In this document: positions 1 to 7,773 of the stretch, one piece after another
Layout: each line of letters starts with the position of its first letter
How positions within the stretch are numbered: the stretch's first letter is position 1
NCBI GenBank assembly: GCA_031549485.1
Contig: JAVBPR010000008.1
Location: 1-64,000 of the forward strand
DNA length: 64,000 bases
Direction: 5' to 3'
From: JAVBPR01 sp031549485
GTDB lineage: Bacteria; Bacillota; Clostridia; Oscillospirales; Feifaniaceae
Notes under the pieces: model-generated
What the model saw: only the letters and a program-made list of their open reading frames with translations
The model's database searches: none
Told to the model about the DNA's origin: nothing
Made by a program: the position numbers and the translations under genes

Positions 1-37
1 GCCGTAGTATCTTTTGAGTAACTAATGGAGGATTGTT

Positions 38-367
38 ATGTTAAAGCGATATGATTTACCCGCTTGTCCTGTTGAAACAGCACTCACGCTCATGGGCGAC
101 AGGTGGAAGGTATTGATTGTGCGTGATTTACTGACCGGCACAAAACGATTTGGAGAACTAAAAAAATCCCTCGACGGGATTTCACAAAAGGTTTTAACTC
201 AGCATCTTCGCATTATGGAGGAAAACGGACTTGTGCATCGCAAGGTCTATGCCGAAGTGCCGCCGAGAGTGGAATACTCACTGACTGAAACAGGCTTGAG
301 CCTTAAACCTATTCATGATGCCATGTGGCAGTGGGGCGAAAAGTATAAAGAAAAATTGGATGAATAA
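38..367 (+). CDS. HxlR-family transcriptional regulator
   Basis: Small winged-helix regulator of 109 residues, the normal size for the HxlR family. The N-terminal Cys10 followed by Pro-Val-Glu and the MGDRWKVLIVRDLL helix (residues 19-32) are family hallmarks, and the recognition helix lies near residues 50-62. HxlR proteins bind DNA as dimers and often sense electrophiles or disulphide stress through the conserved Cys. ATG 38 follows GGAGG at 27-31. It stands alone, followed by a terminator and then a recombinase remnant, so it was probably cargo of a mobile element. Its target genes are not visible here. Confidence 0.9.
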   Translation: MLKRYDLPACPVETALTLMGDRWKVLIVRDLLTGTKRFGELKKSLDGISQKVLTQHLRIMEENGLVHRKVYAEVPPRVEYSLTETGLSLKPIHDAMWQWGEKYKEKLDE

Positions 368-370
368 GCG

Positions 371-401
371 AAAGGCACTATCAAAAGGTAGTGTCTTTTT
401 T
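371..401 (+). terminator. Rho-independent terminator after the HxlR gene
   Basis: A 7-bp stem (374-380 with 389-395, one G-U pair) has an 8-nt loop, flanking A and T tracts and a T6 run. It begins four bases after the stop codon. Confidence 0.85.
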
Positions 402-409
402 CATATACA

Positions 410-443
410 GCGAGAAGCCGTCTGTTATCAGGCGGCTTCTCGC
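410..443. repeat. Long perfect-type hairpin beside recombinase remnant
   Basis: The arms 410-424 and 429-443 form a 15-bp stem with one G-T wobble around a TTAT loop. There is no T run on the plus side, so it is not a standard terminator. It lies between the HxlR gene and the recombinase tail and may be part of the mobile-element end. Confidence 0.7.
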
Positions 444-474
444 ATTTATATAAAAGAAATACAGAGGTATTCGT

Positions 475-675
475 ATGGTACTTGACGACTGGCTGTCTTT
501 AATCGGTAGCTATTTGGAAATCGAACGCCTTGACCGCATAACTGTATCGGAGCTGATAGATAGCATCATCGTTTCAGAGCGTTTCAGGCAAGACGGAAAG
601 CAAACGCAGGAGCTTGAGATACGCTATCGTTTTATCGGAAATCTTTTGCAGAATACCAAAGAGGACATCGCCTAA
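475..675 (+). pseudogene. 3' remnant of a large serine recombinase (DUF4368-like tail)
   Basis: Sixty-six codons resembling the C-terminal DUF4368 tail of clostridial large serine recombinases: a helix with LDRITVSELIDSIIV, then basic residues and QELEIRYRFIG. Full-length enzymes have about 500-560 residues with an N-terminal resolvase domain carrying the catalytic Ser; none of that is present, so the fragment cannot be a recombinase. An ATG at 475 with AGAGG about 12 bases upstream might allow translation of the tail, but decay is the simpler reading. It lies about 75 bp from tRNA-Ser and probably marks the end of a mobile element that enters the window from the left. Confidence 0.6.
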
Positions 676-714
676 TCTCTTAGACAATGCCCTCAATGGC
701 TCGTAATTAGCGTT

Positions 715-745
715 GTAAATACACTTCTCGCAAAAGTGTATTTAC
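715..745. repeat. 12-bp inverted repeat at the element/tRNA boundary
   Basis: Arms 715-726 and 734-745 are perfect complements around a 7-nt loop. On neither strand is the stem followed by a T run, so it is not a clear terminator for the tRNA. Its place between the recombinase tail and tRNA-Ser makes it a candidate end of the mobile element. Confidence 0.6.
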
Positions 746-749
746 GTTA

Positions 750-841
750 TGGCGGAGAAGGAGAGATTTGAACTCTCGCGGCGGTTACCCGCCCTACGCC
801 CTTAGCAGGGGCGCCTCTTCGGCCAGCTTGAGTACTTCTCC
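750..841 (-). tRNA. tRNA-Ser (anticodon GCU)
   Basis: On the minus strand a 92-nt cloverleaf can be drawn. The acceptor stem GGAGAAG pairs with CTTCTCC, the anticodon stem CGCCC/GGGCG encloses CTGCTAA (anticodon GCT, reads AGC and AGU), and there is a long class II variable arm. The T-arm contains GTTCAAATC, and the CCA end is encoded (750-752). The long variable arm and the anticodon together identify tRNA-Ser. Confidence 0.96.
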
Positions 842-955
842 GTAACCGAAAATCGTTTTATTTTGTTGCCAATATAGTTTATCAACTAATCAAAAAAAAG
901 TCAAATAATTTCGGCGCCGCAAAACGATTTTTGCCGCGCTTTTTACCGGATATGC

Positions 956-987
956 AAAACCGCCCTTATTTCGGGCGGTTTTGTTTT
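956..987. terminator. Terminator of the azoreductase gene
   Basis: A 10-bp stem (956-965 with 973-982) has A and T tracts on both sides, so it can work on either strand. On the minus strand it follows the azoreductase stop codon directly and separates that gene from tRNA-Ser. Confidence 0.85.
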
Positions 988-1579
988 AAAAACTTTTTGC
1001 GGCGTTTTCCGCGTTTTTGATCGACAGCGCGACGGCATCGTCGAGCATATCTCCCATCAAAACCTGCGTCAGCTCGCAGGTTATTTCGCTAACGTCATCT
1101 ACGCCGATGAAATTCAATATCTTCCTCATATGCGATGCGCCGCATTCGAGCTCGCTCATTGGCGGCGCTGTGTAGGCTCCGCCTCTCGCCGTGATATATA
1201 CCGCCTTTTTGTCCCTTAAATCGCCCATCGCGCCTGTTTCGGTATAATGGAAAAGCACCCCCGCCTGCATAATATAATCTATATACGCATGCAAAGCCGC
1301 GGGGAAACTGAGATTCCACATCGGCGCCGCAAAAACATATTTGTCCGCTTCGGCAAATTTTACCGATGCCGCTTTCATATCGGTATCCATTCCCGAAAAC
1401 ATCTCGCCGATATCCTGTTCGCTCAAAAATCTAAGATTCTCGCTATACAGCTCTATCGTTTCAACCGTATCGTCGGGATTTGCTTGTTTATATGCCTCGA
1501 TAAAGGCATTTGACATTTTAAGCGTTATCGAATCCGCTTCTTTTTTCGGCGTTGCGATAATATACAAAAGGTTTGCCAT
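986..1579 (-). CDS. azoR: FMN-dependent NADH-azoreductase (AzoR family, flavodoxin-like fold)
   Basis: A 197-residue flavoprotein of the Flavodoxin_2 family. Visible motifs are PMWNLSFP (86-93), which contacts FMN in AzoR/NQO-type enzymes, the following LHAYIDYIMQAG helix, the FHYTETGAMG loop (110-119) and RGG (132-134). Members reduce quinones and azo or nitro compounds with NAD(P)H in the cytoplasm. ATG at 1579 follows GGAGGA at good spacing. It is monocistronic, with a terminator at its end. The substrate cannot be told from sequence; NAD(P)H-quinone reductase is an equally good name. Confidence 0.88.
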   Translation of the reverse strand: MANLLYIIATPKKEADSITLKMSNAFIEAYKQANPDDTVETIELYSENLRFLSEQDIGEMFSGMDTDMKAASVKFAEADKYVFAAPMWNLSFPAALHAYIDYIMQAGVLFHYTETGAMGDLRDKKAVYITARGGAYTAPPMSELECGASHMRKILNFIGVDDVSEITCELTQVLMGDMLDDAVALSIKNAENAAKSF

Positions 1580-1689
1580 ATTATTCCTCCAAAAATTTTC
1601 TTACATATATATTCTATCCCGAATGTTGCTAAATACAAGTTTTAATATTAAAATAAACAAAAGATCAAAATATCCGCTTGGAGGGCAAA

Positions 1690-2571
1690 ATGAATTCATT
1701 TGATAAGATGATCGGCAAAACCCCGCTTGTTTTTCTTGAACGTTTCGGCGTTTACGCTAAAATAGAAAAAGCAAACCCGGCCGGAAGCGTTAAAGACCGC
1801 GCCGCAAAATATATGATAGATACCGCCGCGAAAAAAGGCATTATTTCTTTCGGAAGCACTATTGTCGAGCCGACTTCCGGAAATACGGGTATCGCCCTTG
1901 CCGCTTACGCCGTGCCGCTCGGCTATAAGGTTATCCTCACCATGCCGGACACCATGTCGGAAGAGCGAATTCAGCTTATTAAGTCTTACGGCGCGGAAGT
2001 TATCCTCACCCCCGGCGCGGAGGGTATGCGCGGAGCGATAAACGAGGCCGAAAATTTTGTTATCAACAAGAGCGCTTTTTGCCCGAACCAATTTGCAAAT
2101 CCCGCAAACCCGCAGGCGCACTACGAGACAACCGCGCCCGAAATTTGGGAGGCGATGAACGGCGAAATCGACTTTTTTGTCGCGGGCGTCGGAAGCGGCG
2201 GAACCATCACAGGCATTGCAAAATTTTTAAAAGAGAAAAACAGCACTGCGCAGATTGTCGCTGTCGAGCCTGCCGAATCACCCGTTATATCGGGCGGCTG
2301 TGCCGGAGCACATAAGATTCAGGGCATCGGCGCGGGGTTTATTCCAAAAAACCTTGATATTTCGTTGCTTGACGCGGTTGTCACGGTAAAATACGACGAT
2401 GCTGTCGCGACCTGCAAAAGGCTCGCCTCAAAAGAAGGGCTTCTATGCGGGCTATCGAGCGGAGCTGCTCTGTTTGCTGCCGAAAGCGTGGCAAAAGAAA
2501 ATCCGGGCAAAAAAATCGTCGTTATCCTTCCCGATTCCGGCGAAAGATATTTGTCGCTCGGCATTTTTTAA
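1690..2571 (+). CDS. cysK: Cysteine synthase (O-acetylserine sulfhydrylase)
   Basis: PLP fold-type II enzyme that makes cysteine from O-acetylserine and sulfide. The PLP lysine is Lys35 in SVKDRAA, the substrate loop is TSGNTG (61-66), and the phosphate-binding GVGSGGTITG lies at 164-173. The C-terminal LPDSGERYL is the usual ending. At 293 residues it is slightly short for the family (about 300-310). The reading frame is open from a TTG at 1678, but ATG 1690 sits at proper spacing from GGAGGG at 1680-1685, so ATG 1690 is chosen. No cysE is adjacent. Confidence 0.95.
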   Translation: MNSFDKMIGKTPLVFLERFGVYAKIEKANPAGSVKDRAAKYMIDTAAKKGIISFGSTIVEPTSGNTGIALAAYAVPLGYKVILTMPDTMSEERIQLIKSYGAEVILTPGAEGMRGAINEAENFVINKSAFCPNQFANPANPQAHYETTAPEIWEAMNGEIDFFVAGVGSGGTITGIAKFLKEKNSTAQIVAVEPAESPVISGGCAGAHKIQGIGAGFIPKNLDISLLDAVVTVKYDDAVATCKRLASKEGLLCGLSSGAALFAAESVAKENPGKKIVVILPDSGERYLSLGIF

Positions 2572-2577
2572 AAACCG

Positions 2578-2608
2578 AAAAAAAGCGGGTTTTATGCCCG
2601 CTTTTTTT
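2578..2608 (+). terminator. Terminator after cysteine synthase
   Basis: An A-rich run leads into GCGGG (2585-2589), pairing with CCCGC (2597-2601), followed by T7. It lies just after the cysK stop codon. Confidence 0.9.
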
Positions 2609-2663
2609 GCACCTTTTTTTATTTTTGCTCATAAAATAAAGCAAACTTAAAAGGAGGTTTTTT

Positions 2664-3497
2664 ATGAGCCAAAAATTCTATTATCCCGAAGACGCCGGAT
2701 ATTCTACCGCCAAATGCCGCGGCAACACATATTTTTCACGCTATCCGGGCAATCGCGGCTGCGAATGCGACGAATGTCAAAACAAGCTACTTACCGATTC
2801 ATTATCCGACATAATAAAAGAAAAAGCCGAAGCGGATGCCGATTATTTCAAGGAAAAAATGCAAAGCGGCGGCGCCCCTGCAAAAGAAAATCCCGAAAGC
2901 CACGAGGGCGCGCAGGCAAAATCCGAAGATTCAAAACCCGCGGAAGTTGACGCTCCGCCCGCGGCACCCGCAGGAACGCCGGGACCGCAAGGCCCGAAAG
3001 GAGCGGCAGGTCCGAAAGGTGCAACAGGCGCTGCCGGGCCGAAGGGTGAAACGGGCCCTGCGGGACCGAAAGGCGAGCCCGGGCCGGCAGGAAAAATGCC
3101 CGATATAAACATGACCGCCTCAAATATCAGCGGCGACGAGCTCGAGGTCACAAGCGGCGGAACACCTCTTTCTCTCCCCGTTTGCCAAACTCTTTCGGGC
3201 TTTAAAGAGAATAAGTGTTTTGACACATTCGCCGTTTCGGAAGCGGGCAAATATTTTATCACTTATAAAGTAAAACTCGGCGCGGGCGAAAAGCTGAACA
3301 CCGCGATTTTCAGAAATCTTCTGCCCCTTTCCGGCTCGATTATTTCCCCCACCAAAAAAACCGCCGAATTTGAAATTTCATACATTGATAATCTTGAAAA
3401 AGGCGATAAACTAAAACTTATGCTTTATAATTTTGACGGGAAAGTAAAGCTGCAGGCTGGCGGCGGAACATTTTTGACAATATTCAAAATAGCATAA
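2664..3497 (+). CDS. Collagen-like (Gly-X-Y) protein, probable spore-surface protein
   Basis: A 277-residue protein. The N-terminal part (1-100) carries a short Cys cluster (CECDEC, residues 33-38) and an acidic, Pro/Ala-rich linker. About 13 Gly-X-Y triplets follow (roughly 104-143, rich in GPKG and GPAG). The C-terminal domain of about 130 residues is beta-rich and resembles in outline the BclA/C1q-type head. There is no signal peptide, as expected for exosporium proteins made in the mother cell. GGAGG precedes ATG 2664. Location on the spore is inferred from the family and the nearby germination operon; surface display on the cell cannot be excluded. Confidence 0.85.
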   Translation: MSQKFYYPEDAGYSTAKCRGNTYFSRYPGNRGCECDECQNKLLTDSLSDIIKEKAEADADYFKEKMQSGGAPAKENPESHEGAQAKSEDSKPAEVDAPPAAPAGTPGPQGPKGAAGPKGATGAAGPKGETGPAGPKGEPGPAGKMPDINMTASNISGDELEVTSGGTPLSLPVCQTLSGFKENKCFDTFAVSEAGKYFITYKVKLGAGEKLNTAIFRNLLPLSGSIISPTKKTAEFEISYIDNLEKGDKLKLMLYNFDGKVKLQAGGGTFLTIFKIA

Positions 3498-3505
3498 CAA
3501 GACAA

Positions 3506-3546
3506 AAAATCATCCCATACGCATATATCGCGCATGGGATGATTTT
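3506..3546. terminator. Bidirectional terminator between the collagen-like gene and the ger operon
   Basis: Arms 3506-3518 and 3534-3546 pair over 13 bp with A/T ends. It serves two convergent genes and overlaps the last codon of the minus-strand ORF by two bases. Confidence 0.9.
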
Positions 3547-3760
3547 AATTTTTATATCCGATATTATATTTTTCGAAAATATGTGTTATCCACTCTATCG
3601 GCGACAAAACTTCAATATTATTTGCAAGAATATAGCCAAGAACCAAACCGGCACAAACGAGAATCGAAAAAACAATTATTGCAGATTTATCTTTTTGTTT
3701 TATAAGCGCAGGCAAATCAATAATACTTATTGTCAGATATGTGACGATTACTAAGAACAT
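3545..3760 (-). CDS. Small two-helix membrane protein of the germinant receptor operon (D-subunit-like)
   Basis: A 71-residue protein with two predicted membrane segments (about 2-16 and 27-49) and a short soluble tail. It overlaps the end of gerAB by 10 bp and is the last gene of the operon, so it is translated with it. Small two-helix D proteins encoded beside gerA-type operons in Bacillus (gerKD and relatives) modulate germination. Size, topology and position match, but no sequence motif proves it. It acts presumably in the spore inner membrane with the receptor. Confidence 0.7.
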   Translation of the reverse strand: MFLVIVTYLTISIIDLPALIKQKDKSAIIVFSILVCAGLVLGYILANNIEVLSPIEWITHIFEKYNIGYKN

Positions 3761-4908
3761 GCGCTCACCCCTCTTTTTTTGCCGCTTGCATCAAAATTCG
3801 TTTTGGTTTCTTGCCCCTTTTTTGCGGTTGCGCGCTTTTTTATAAGCGCAAAAATCAGCATTGCGGCGGGAATAACATACTCCACAAAACTCCAAATAAT
3901 CGGTGCAGCGTTCGACGCAAAAGCTACATTACCTCCGCTGCATTTATAAGTGATAGCGGCAAATGTCGAGAAAACCGCGCCGATGACAAAAACAAGCCTT
4001 TTTTTGTCTTTGATTTTAAACAGACTTTTAAATCCCTCTACAATGCAGTTGTAAATTAAGGTGACTTTAAAGAAGAGCATAATAATCAAAGTAACGCCGA
4101 AAAACACTTCTATTCTGCTTACTCCGCCGTTAGGCAGGTTTATGAGCTGAAGAACTTCGTATGTCGGCAGGTTTACATATTTCATATTTTCTCCTAAAAC
4201 TGCCGTGCTTTGCGCCGCGACAATCATGATAGAAAAAGCGCCGAGACATAATCCGATAATAAAACTTTTATATATTTTTTTAAAAGTTTTCTTTCCTTCG
4301 ACGTGAGGAGAAATCATGAGTAGCAAAAAAACTTCTCCAATAGGTATGGTCAGCAGTATATGCCCCGCTCTTACATATTCAAGCGGATTTTTAAAGAAGA
4401 TAGGCAAAAAATTGCTGATATCCGCCTGGTTAAGCAAAAGAAGCGTCGTCAATATTACTGTTCCAAGGCTCATCACCGAAGTTAAAAACGCGTATCTTGT
4501 CAAGGTGCTTATTCCGGCGCGCACAGCGGCGGCACAAACAAGCGAAAAAGTCACATAAATCAGCATTTTAGGCGTTTGGGGCATTAAATATTCTGTGACA
4601 AAACTTTGCAAATCGTGCATATTTAAAGCTGCCAAAGTAAGCATAAAAATCAGAAAAATTAGCCCGAAAAATTTGCCGACAACATTTCCAAAAATCTCGC
4701 TGCACATCTCTATCAAATTTTTGTCCGGATAAAGCGCGATGAGTTTTGCAAATATCGCAAAAAGTCCGGCCGCTAAAATTGATGTAATAATTGCAATAAG
4801 CCATGCGTCGCGCGCGGCATAGCGCACAAAGTATACCGTTATGAGCGAGGAGGATTGCATTACACAAGCAATCGTAAAAATCATTTGCCGTTTACTTAGT
4901 TTTGTCAT
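3751..4908 (-). CDS. gerAB: Spore germination receptor B subunit (GerAB/GerKB, APC-type membrane protein)
   Basis: A 385-residue protein with about ten hydrophobic segments and the pattern of the spore permease family (Pfam Spore_permease). GerAB-type subunits bind the germinant in the spore inner membrane. The frame opens with a TTG at 4911, but ATG 4908 overlaps the TGA stop of gerAC (TGATG), typical of translational coupling, and is chosen. A soluble basic tail follows the last helix at the C-terminus. Expression in the forespore is expected, but I could not see a convincing sigma-G promoter. Confidence 0.92.
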   Translation of the reverse strand: MTKLSKRQMIFTIACVMQSSSLITVYFVRYAARDAWLIAIITSILAAGLFAIFAKLIALYPDKNLIEMCSEIFGNVVGKFFGLIFLIFMLTLAALNMHDLQSFVTEYLMPQTPKMLIYVTFSLVCAAAVRAGISTLTRYAFLTSVMSLGTVILTTLLLLNQADISNFLPIFFKNPLEYVRAGHILLTIPIGEVFLLLMISPHVEGKKTFKKIYKSFIIGLCLGAFSIMIVAAQSTAVLGENMKYVNLPTYEVLQLINLPNGGVSRIEVFFGVTLIIMLFFKVTLIYNCIVEGFKSLFKIKDKKRLVFVIGAVFSTFAAITYKCSGGNVAFASNAAPIIWSFVEYVIPAAMLIFALIKKRATAKKGQETKTNFDASGKKRGVSACS

Positions 4909-6083
4909 CAACTGCCCTCGTTTTCTAATGCCACTATCGGAATTTTACCGATATTTATAATTTCGGTTTGCACCTTTACATTTAGCTTTATCGTCGGAAA
5001 AAGGTCTTCCCATTTTTCCTCAAATCCTTTAAATTCTTTTGGATATTTTCTTGCAAAAGCCGCGTCAAATTCCAGAAAGTCGCTTTTAAGGGCAACACCT
5101 TTCGCGTATGCTTTAAAAATATCCTCAGTTATTATTTCCGATGCCCTTTTATTTAAATGCGCGACCGTTTCTTCTTCTTTGAGTTCACCGTAACCCGTCA
5201 CCTCGACAACCTGTCCTGTCTGAAAAATTTTTAAATTGATTCTAAGCGTTCCGTTTTCCTCTATTTCCGGTTCGACTTCGGACTTAACATTCGTTATATA
5301 TAGACCGGCGGAACCGACGGGATCGCTAATCGAAACAGTCGCTTTTTTTCCGTCCCCTCGAAGAAGCAAAGCGCCTCTGGTTTCATGTTCATCCAGCTTT
5401 CCTATCATTTTATTTGCTTTAATAATAGCGGATCCGGATACTTTTTCCCGCGGCTTGACCTCATCATGCACAACTGTTGCAATCGGAACGAGCGCGGAAG
5501 AGGTTTTGCTCTTCATTAAAGTATAAAGTTCAAGCAAAGTCATCTCCGGCGCCTCGCTCAAATTTGCTTGATTTTGCAAAATTTTCAAGGTATTTACGCT
5601 TGGTATTTTTTCAAGACTCGAACGGGTTGTCATAACCTCGCTTGTTTCTATATCGGTGACAAATATAGCAAGTTCCGGCCTGCTTCCCTTTATGCGGTTT
5701 AGAAAATCCAGCGGTTTATCAATTCCCTTTTTTGCAATTTCTTCGCTGAAAAAAACCGCTTGATTATCCGGAAGAAACATTTCGCGACCTAAATATTTCG
5801 TTATTTCTTTAACCGCGTCGGTAAGCGAGCCGCCAGTTCTTCTGATTGTAAAATATTCTCCGCTTCCTTCCGATTCATTTCCCGAAGACTCGCCTCCTCC
5901 TCCGCCGCTCTTGCCGCCTCCCGCCTGGCCGAGCTGCATGGTAAGCGCTATTTCGTCAGAATCTTTTACCGCGTCTATTCCCATGCCAAGTACAATCGAA
6001 AGGTCGTTAAGCTCTATCGAATCAAAGCAACCGCAAAGCGCACACGCAAGCGCAACTATTACAGCCGCAACAGCTTTTTTCAT
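4908..6083 (-). CDS. gerAC: Spore germination lipoprotein (GerAC/GerKC family)
   Basis: A 391-residue lipoprotein with a short signal peptide and lipobox LCGC; Cys19 is the lipidation site. The start of the mature part (FDSIELNDLSIVLGMGID) is close to the GerAC pattern of W/F-D-x-x-E-x-x-D and GxGID. The domain at 190-390 with a long coiled C-terminal helix (EEEETVAHLNKRASEII region) is usual for the family. A Gly/Ser/Glu-rich stretch near residues 53-76 is an unusual low-complexity insertion. It starts 2 bp after gerAA ends, with a GGGGGA ribosome site. It works with GerAA and GerAB in the inner spore membrane. Confidence 0.93.
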   Translation of the reverse strand: MKKAVAAVIVALACALCGCFDSIELNDLSIVLGMGIDAVKDSDEIALTMQLGQAGGGKSGGGGGESSGNESEGSGEYFTIRRTGGSLTDAVKEITKYLGREMFLPDNQAVFFSEEIAKKGIDKPLDFLNRIKGSRPELAIFVTDIETSEVMTTRSSLEKIPSVNTLKILQNQANLSEAPEMTLLELYTLMKSKTSSALVPIATVVHDEVKPREKVSGSAIIKANKMIGKLDEHETRGALLLRGDGKKATVSISDPVGSAGLYITNVKSEVEPEIEENGTLRINLKIFQTGQVVEVTGYGELKEEETVAHLNKRASEIITEDIFKAYAKGVALKSDFLEFDAAFARKYPKEFKGFEEKWEDLFPTIKLNVKVQTEIINIGKIPIVALENEGS

Positions 6084-6085
6084 TA

Positions 6086-7630
6086 CTATTCCCCCTGTCT
6101 TTTTATATTTCCTTTTGCTATCATAGACGGCCTTGTCTTCATTTTTGGTATCGGCGCGCGAATAAAAAGGTCTTTAAGTGATTCGATGTTCATCGGCGCA
6201 ATCGGAGACATATAGTCAACACCGAAAGACTTCAGGCTGCCGAGATGGATAAATAATAATATAATTCCTAACACAAGTCCGTATCCGCCGAATATTCCGG
6301 TCATAATCAGCAACAATACGCGAAGCACTGCCGATGCATCCGCAAGCTGCGGCACGACAAATCCGGACACAGCTGTAATTGCTATTACAATTAGCATAGG
6401 CGCGCCGACAATTCCGGCAGAAACGGCGGCGTCACCCATAACGAGCGCGCCGACAATACTGACTGTAGGACCGATCGGACGCGGTAGGCGGAGCCCCGCC
6501 TCCCTTAAGATTTCGAATATTATCAATAAAATAAATGCTTCGAAAATCGCCGGATACGGTATTCCCTCTCTCGCTTTTATCATGGTGAAAAGTAGTGTCG
6601 TCGGAATCATTTCCTGGTGAAAGGTTGTCATCGCTACATAAAGCGACGGCGCGAGTATCGTCAGCGCAAATGCGGCGTAATGCAATATTCTTATAAAGCT
6701 CGCATAAATTGTTCGCCCGTAATAATCTTCGGATGTTTGAAAATTTTCCGCAAAAACTTGCGGGACGGTCAGCACAAACGGCGTTCCGTCAATTACTACC
6801 GCTATCCTACCTTCAAGTATTTTACCTGTCGCAACGTCCGGTTTTTCGGTATTTCCGACTGTTGAAAAAATCGAGAAGTTGCTTGTTTCTATAAACTGCT
6901 CAATATACCCGGACTCCAAAATTGCGTCGATATTGATTTTTGATATTTTTTGCGTGACCTCTTTTACCGTTTCGGGATCTGCGACGTCCGAGAGGTATAT
7001 CAGTGCGACGGCAGTCGCGGAGCGTTGTCCGACGTTCAGGTAATCAACGCGCAAGGTGCCGCTTTTTATTTTTCGCCTGATAAGAGATATATTTGTTCGA
7101 AAGTCTTCGGTAAAACCCTCTCGCGGGCCGCGTGTTACCGATTCGGAGAGCGGTTCCGCCACCGCGCGTTTTTCCCATCCTCTTGTGCTTATCGTCAGGC
7201 ACTGCGAAAAACCGTCTACAAATAAAATGCTGTCGCCGCCGAAAAATTTTGAATACATCTCTTTTTTCGTATCAACCTTTGCAACTTCGGCGGTGCAAAC
7301 GATTCCGTCGCGCAACAAGTTAAGGTCGATTTCCTTTTCCTCGCGCCACATAATCGGTTTTATTATGCTTTCGTTTATCTGCTCCGTTTTCGTCAGCCCA
7401 TCCACAAAAACGATTGCCGCTTTTGTTTTTTTGCTGTCATTTATCGTAAATTCGCGGAAAATTATATCTCCCGAATTTCCTGTTTCGGCCTTTATCATAT
7501 CGATAAAATCCGAGATTTTTGTGGGAATATCGCGCGGTTCTTCCATTTCGTCATTTTCTTTTGCCGCTTCTTTTTCTGATGCCGCTTGAAATACCGCCGC
7601 TTTAATTTTCTTGCTTAAAAAAGAAAACAT
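6086..7630 (-). CDS. gerAA: Spore germination receptor A subunit (GerAA/GerKA)
   Basis: A 514-residue GerA-family protein. The soluble N-terminal domain (about 1-290) contains the DGLTKTEQINESIIKPIMW segment typical of GerAA. Several membrane helices follow (about 295-455), including PIGPTVSIVGALVMGDAAV. The C-terminal tail ends near YMSPIAPMN and a basic end. The A subunit forms the core oligomer of the nutrient receptor. It is the first gene of an A-C-B-D operon with overlapping or 2-bp junctions. AGGAG precedes ATG 7630. The nutrient recognised cannot be deduced. Confidence 0.95.
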   Translation of the reverse strand: MFSFLSKKIKAAVFQAASEKEAAKENDEMEEPRDIPTKISDFIDMIKAETGNSGDIIFREFTINDSKKTKAAIVFVDGLTKTEQINESIIKPIMWREEKEIDLNLLRDGIVCTAEVAKVDTKKEMYSKFFGGDSILFVDGFSQCLTISTRGWEKRAVAEPLSESVTRGPREGFTEDFRTNISLIRRKIKSGTLRVDYLNVGQRSATAVALIYLSDVADPETVKEVTQKISKINIDAILESGYIEQFIETSNFSIFSTVGNTEKPDVATGKILEGRIAVVIDGTPFVLTVPQVFAENFQTSEDYYGRTIYASFIRILHYAAFALTILAPSLYVAMTTFHQEMIPTTLLFTMIKAREGIPYPAIFEAFILLIIFEILREAGLRLPRPIGPTVSIVGALVMGDAAVSAGIVGAPMLIVIAITAVSGFVVPQLADASAVLRVLLLIMTGIFGGYGLVLGIILLFIHLGSLKSFGVDYMSPIAPMNIESLKDLFIRAPIPKMKTRPSMIAKGNIKRQGE

Positions 7631-7718
7631 TTCTTTCTCCTTTTTGCATTATTTATGTTATTATCCCGTTTTATTTGGAAAATATTACAAAAAGATTTTC
7701 AGAACGCGCCGGCGGCAT

Positions 7719-7757
7719 AAAAAATCCCATGGGCGCATTTAACGCACCATGGGATTT
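7719..7757 (-). terminator. Terminator of the M18 aminopeptidase gene
   Basis: Arms 7722-7732 and 7747-7757 form an 11-bp stem. Read on the minus strand it ends in a T run, 17 bp after the peptidase stop, and separates that gene from the ger operon. Confidence 0.85.
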
Positions 7758-7773
7758 AAAGTTTTATTTAGTT

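Noticed and set aside
3580..3592. Near-match to a DnaA box (TTATCCACT)
   Set aside because: Single, imperfect, and inside the small ger operon gene.
7631..7700. Sigma-G promoter of the ger operon
   Set aside because: A CATAAATA -10-like string exists, but no -35 element is found at the right distance; not strong enough to list.
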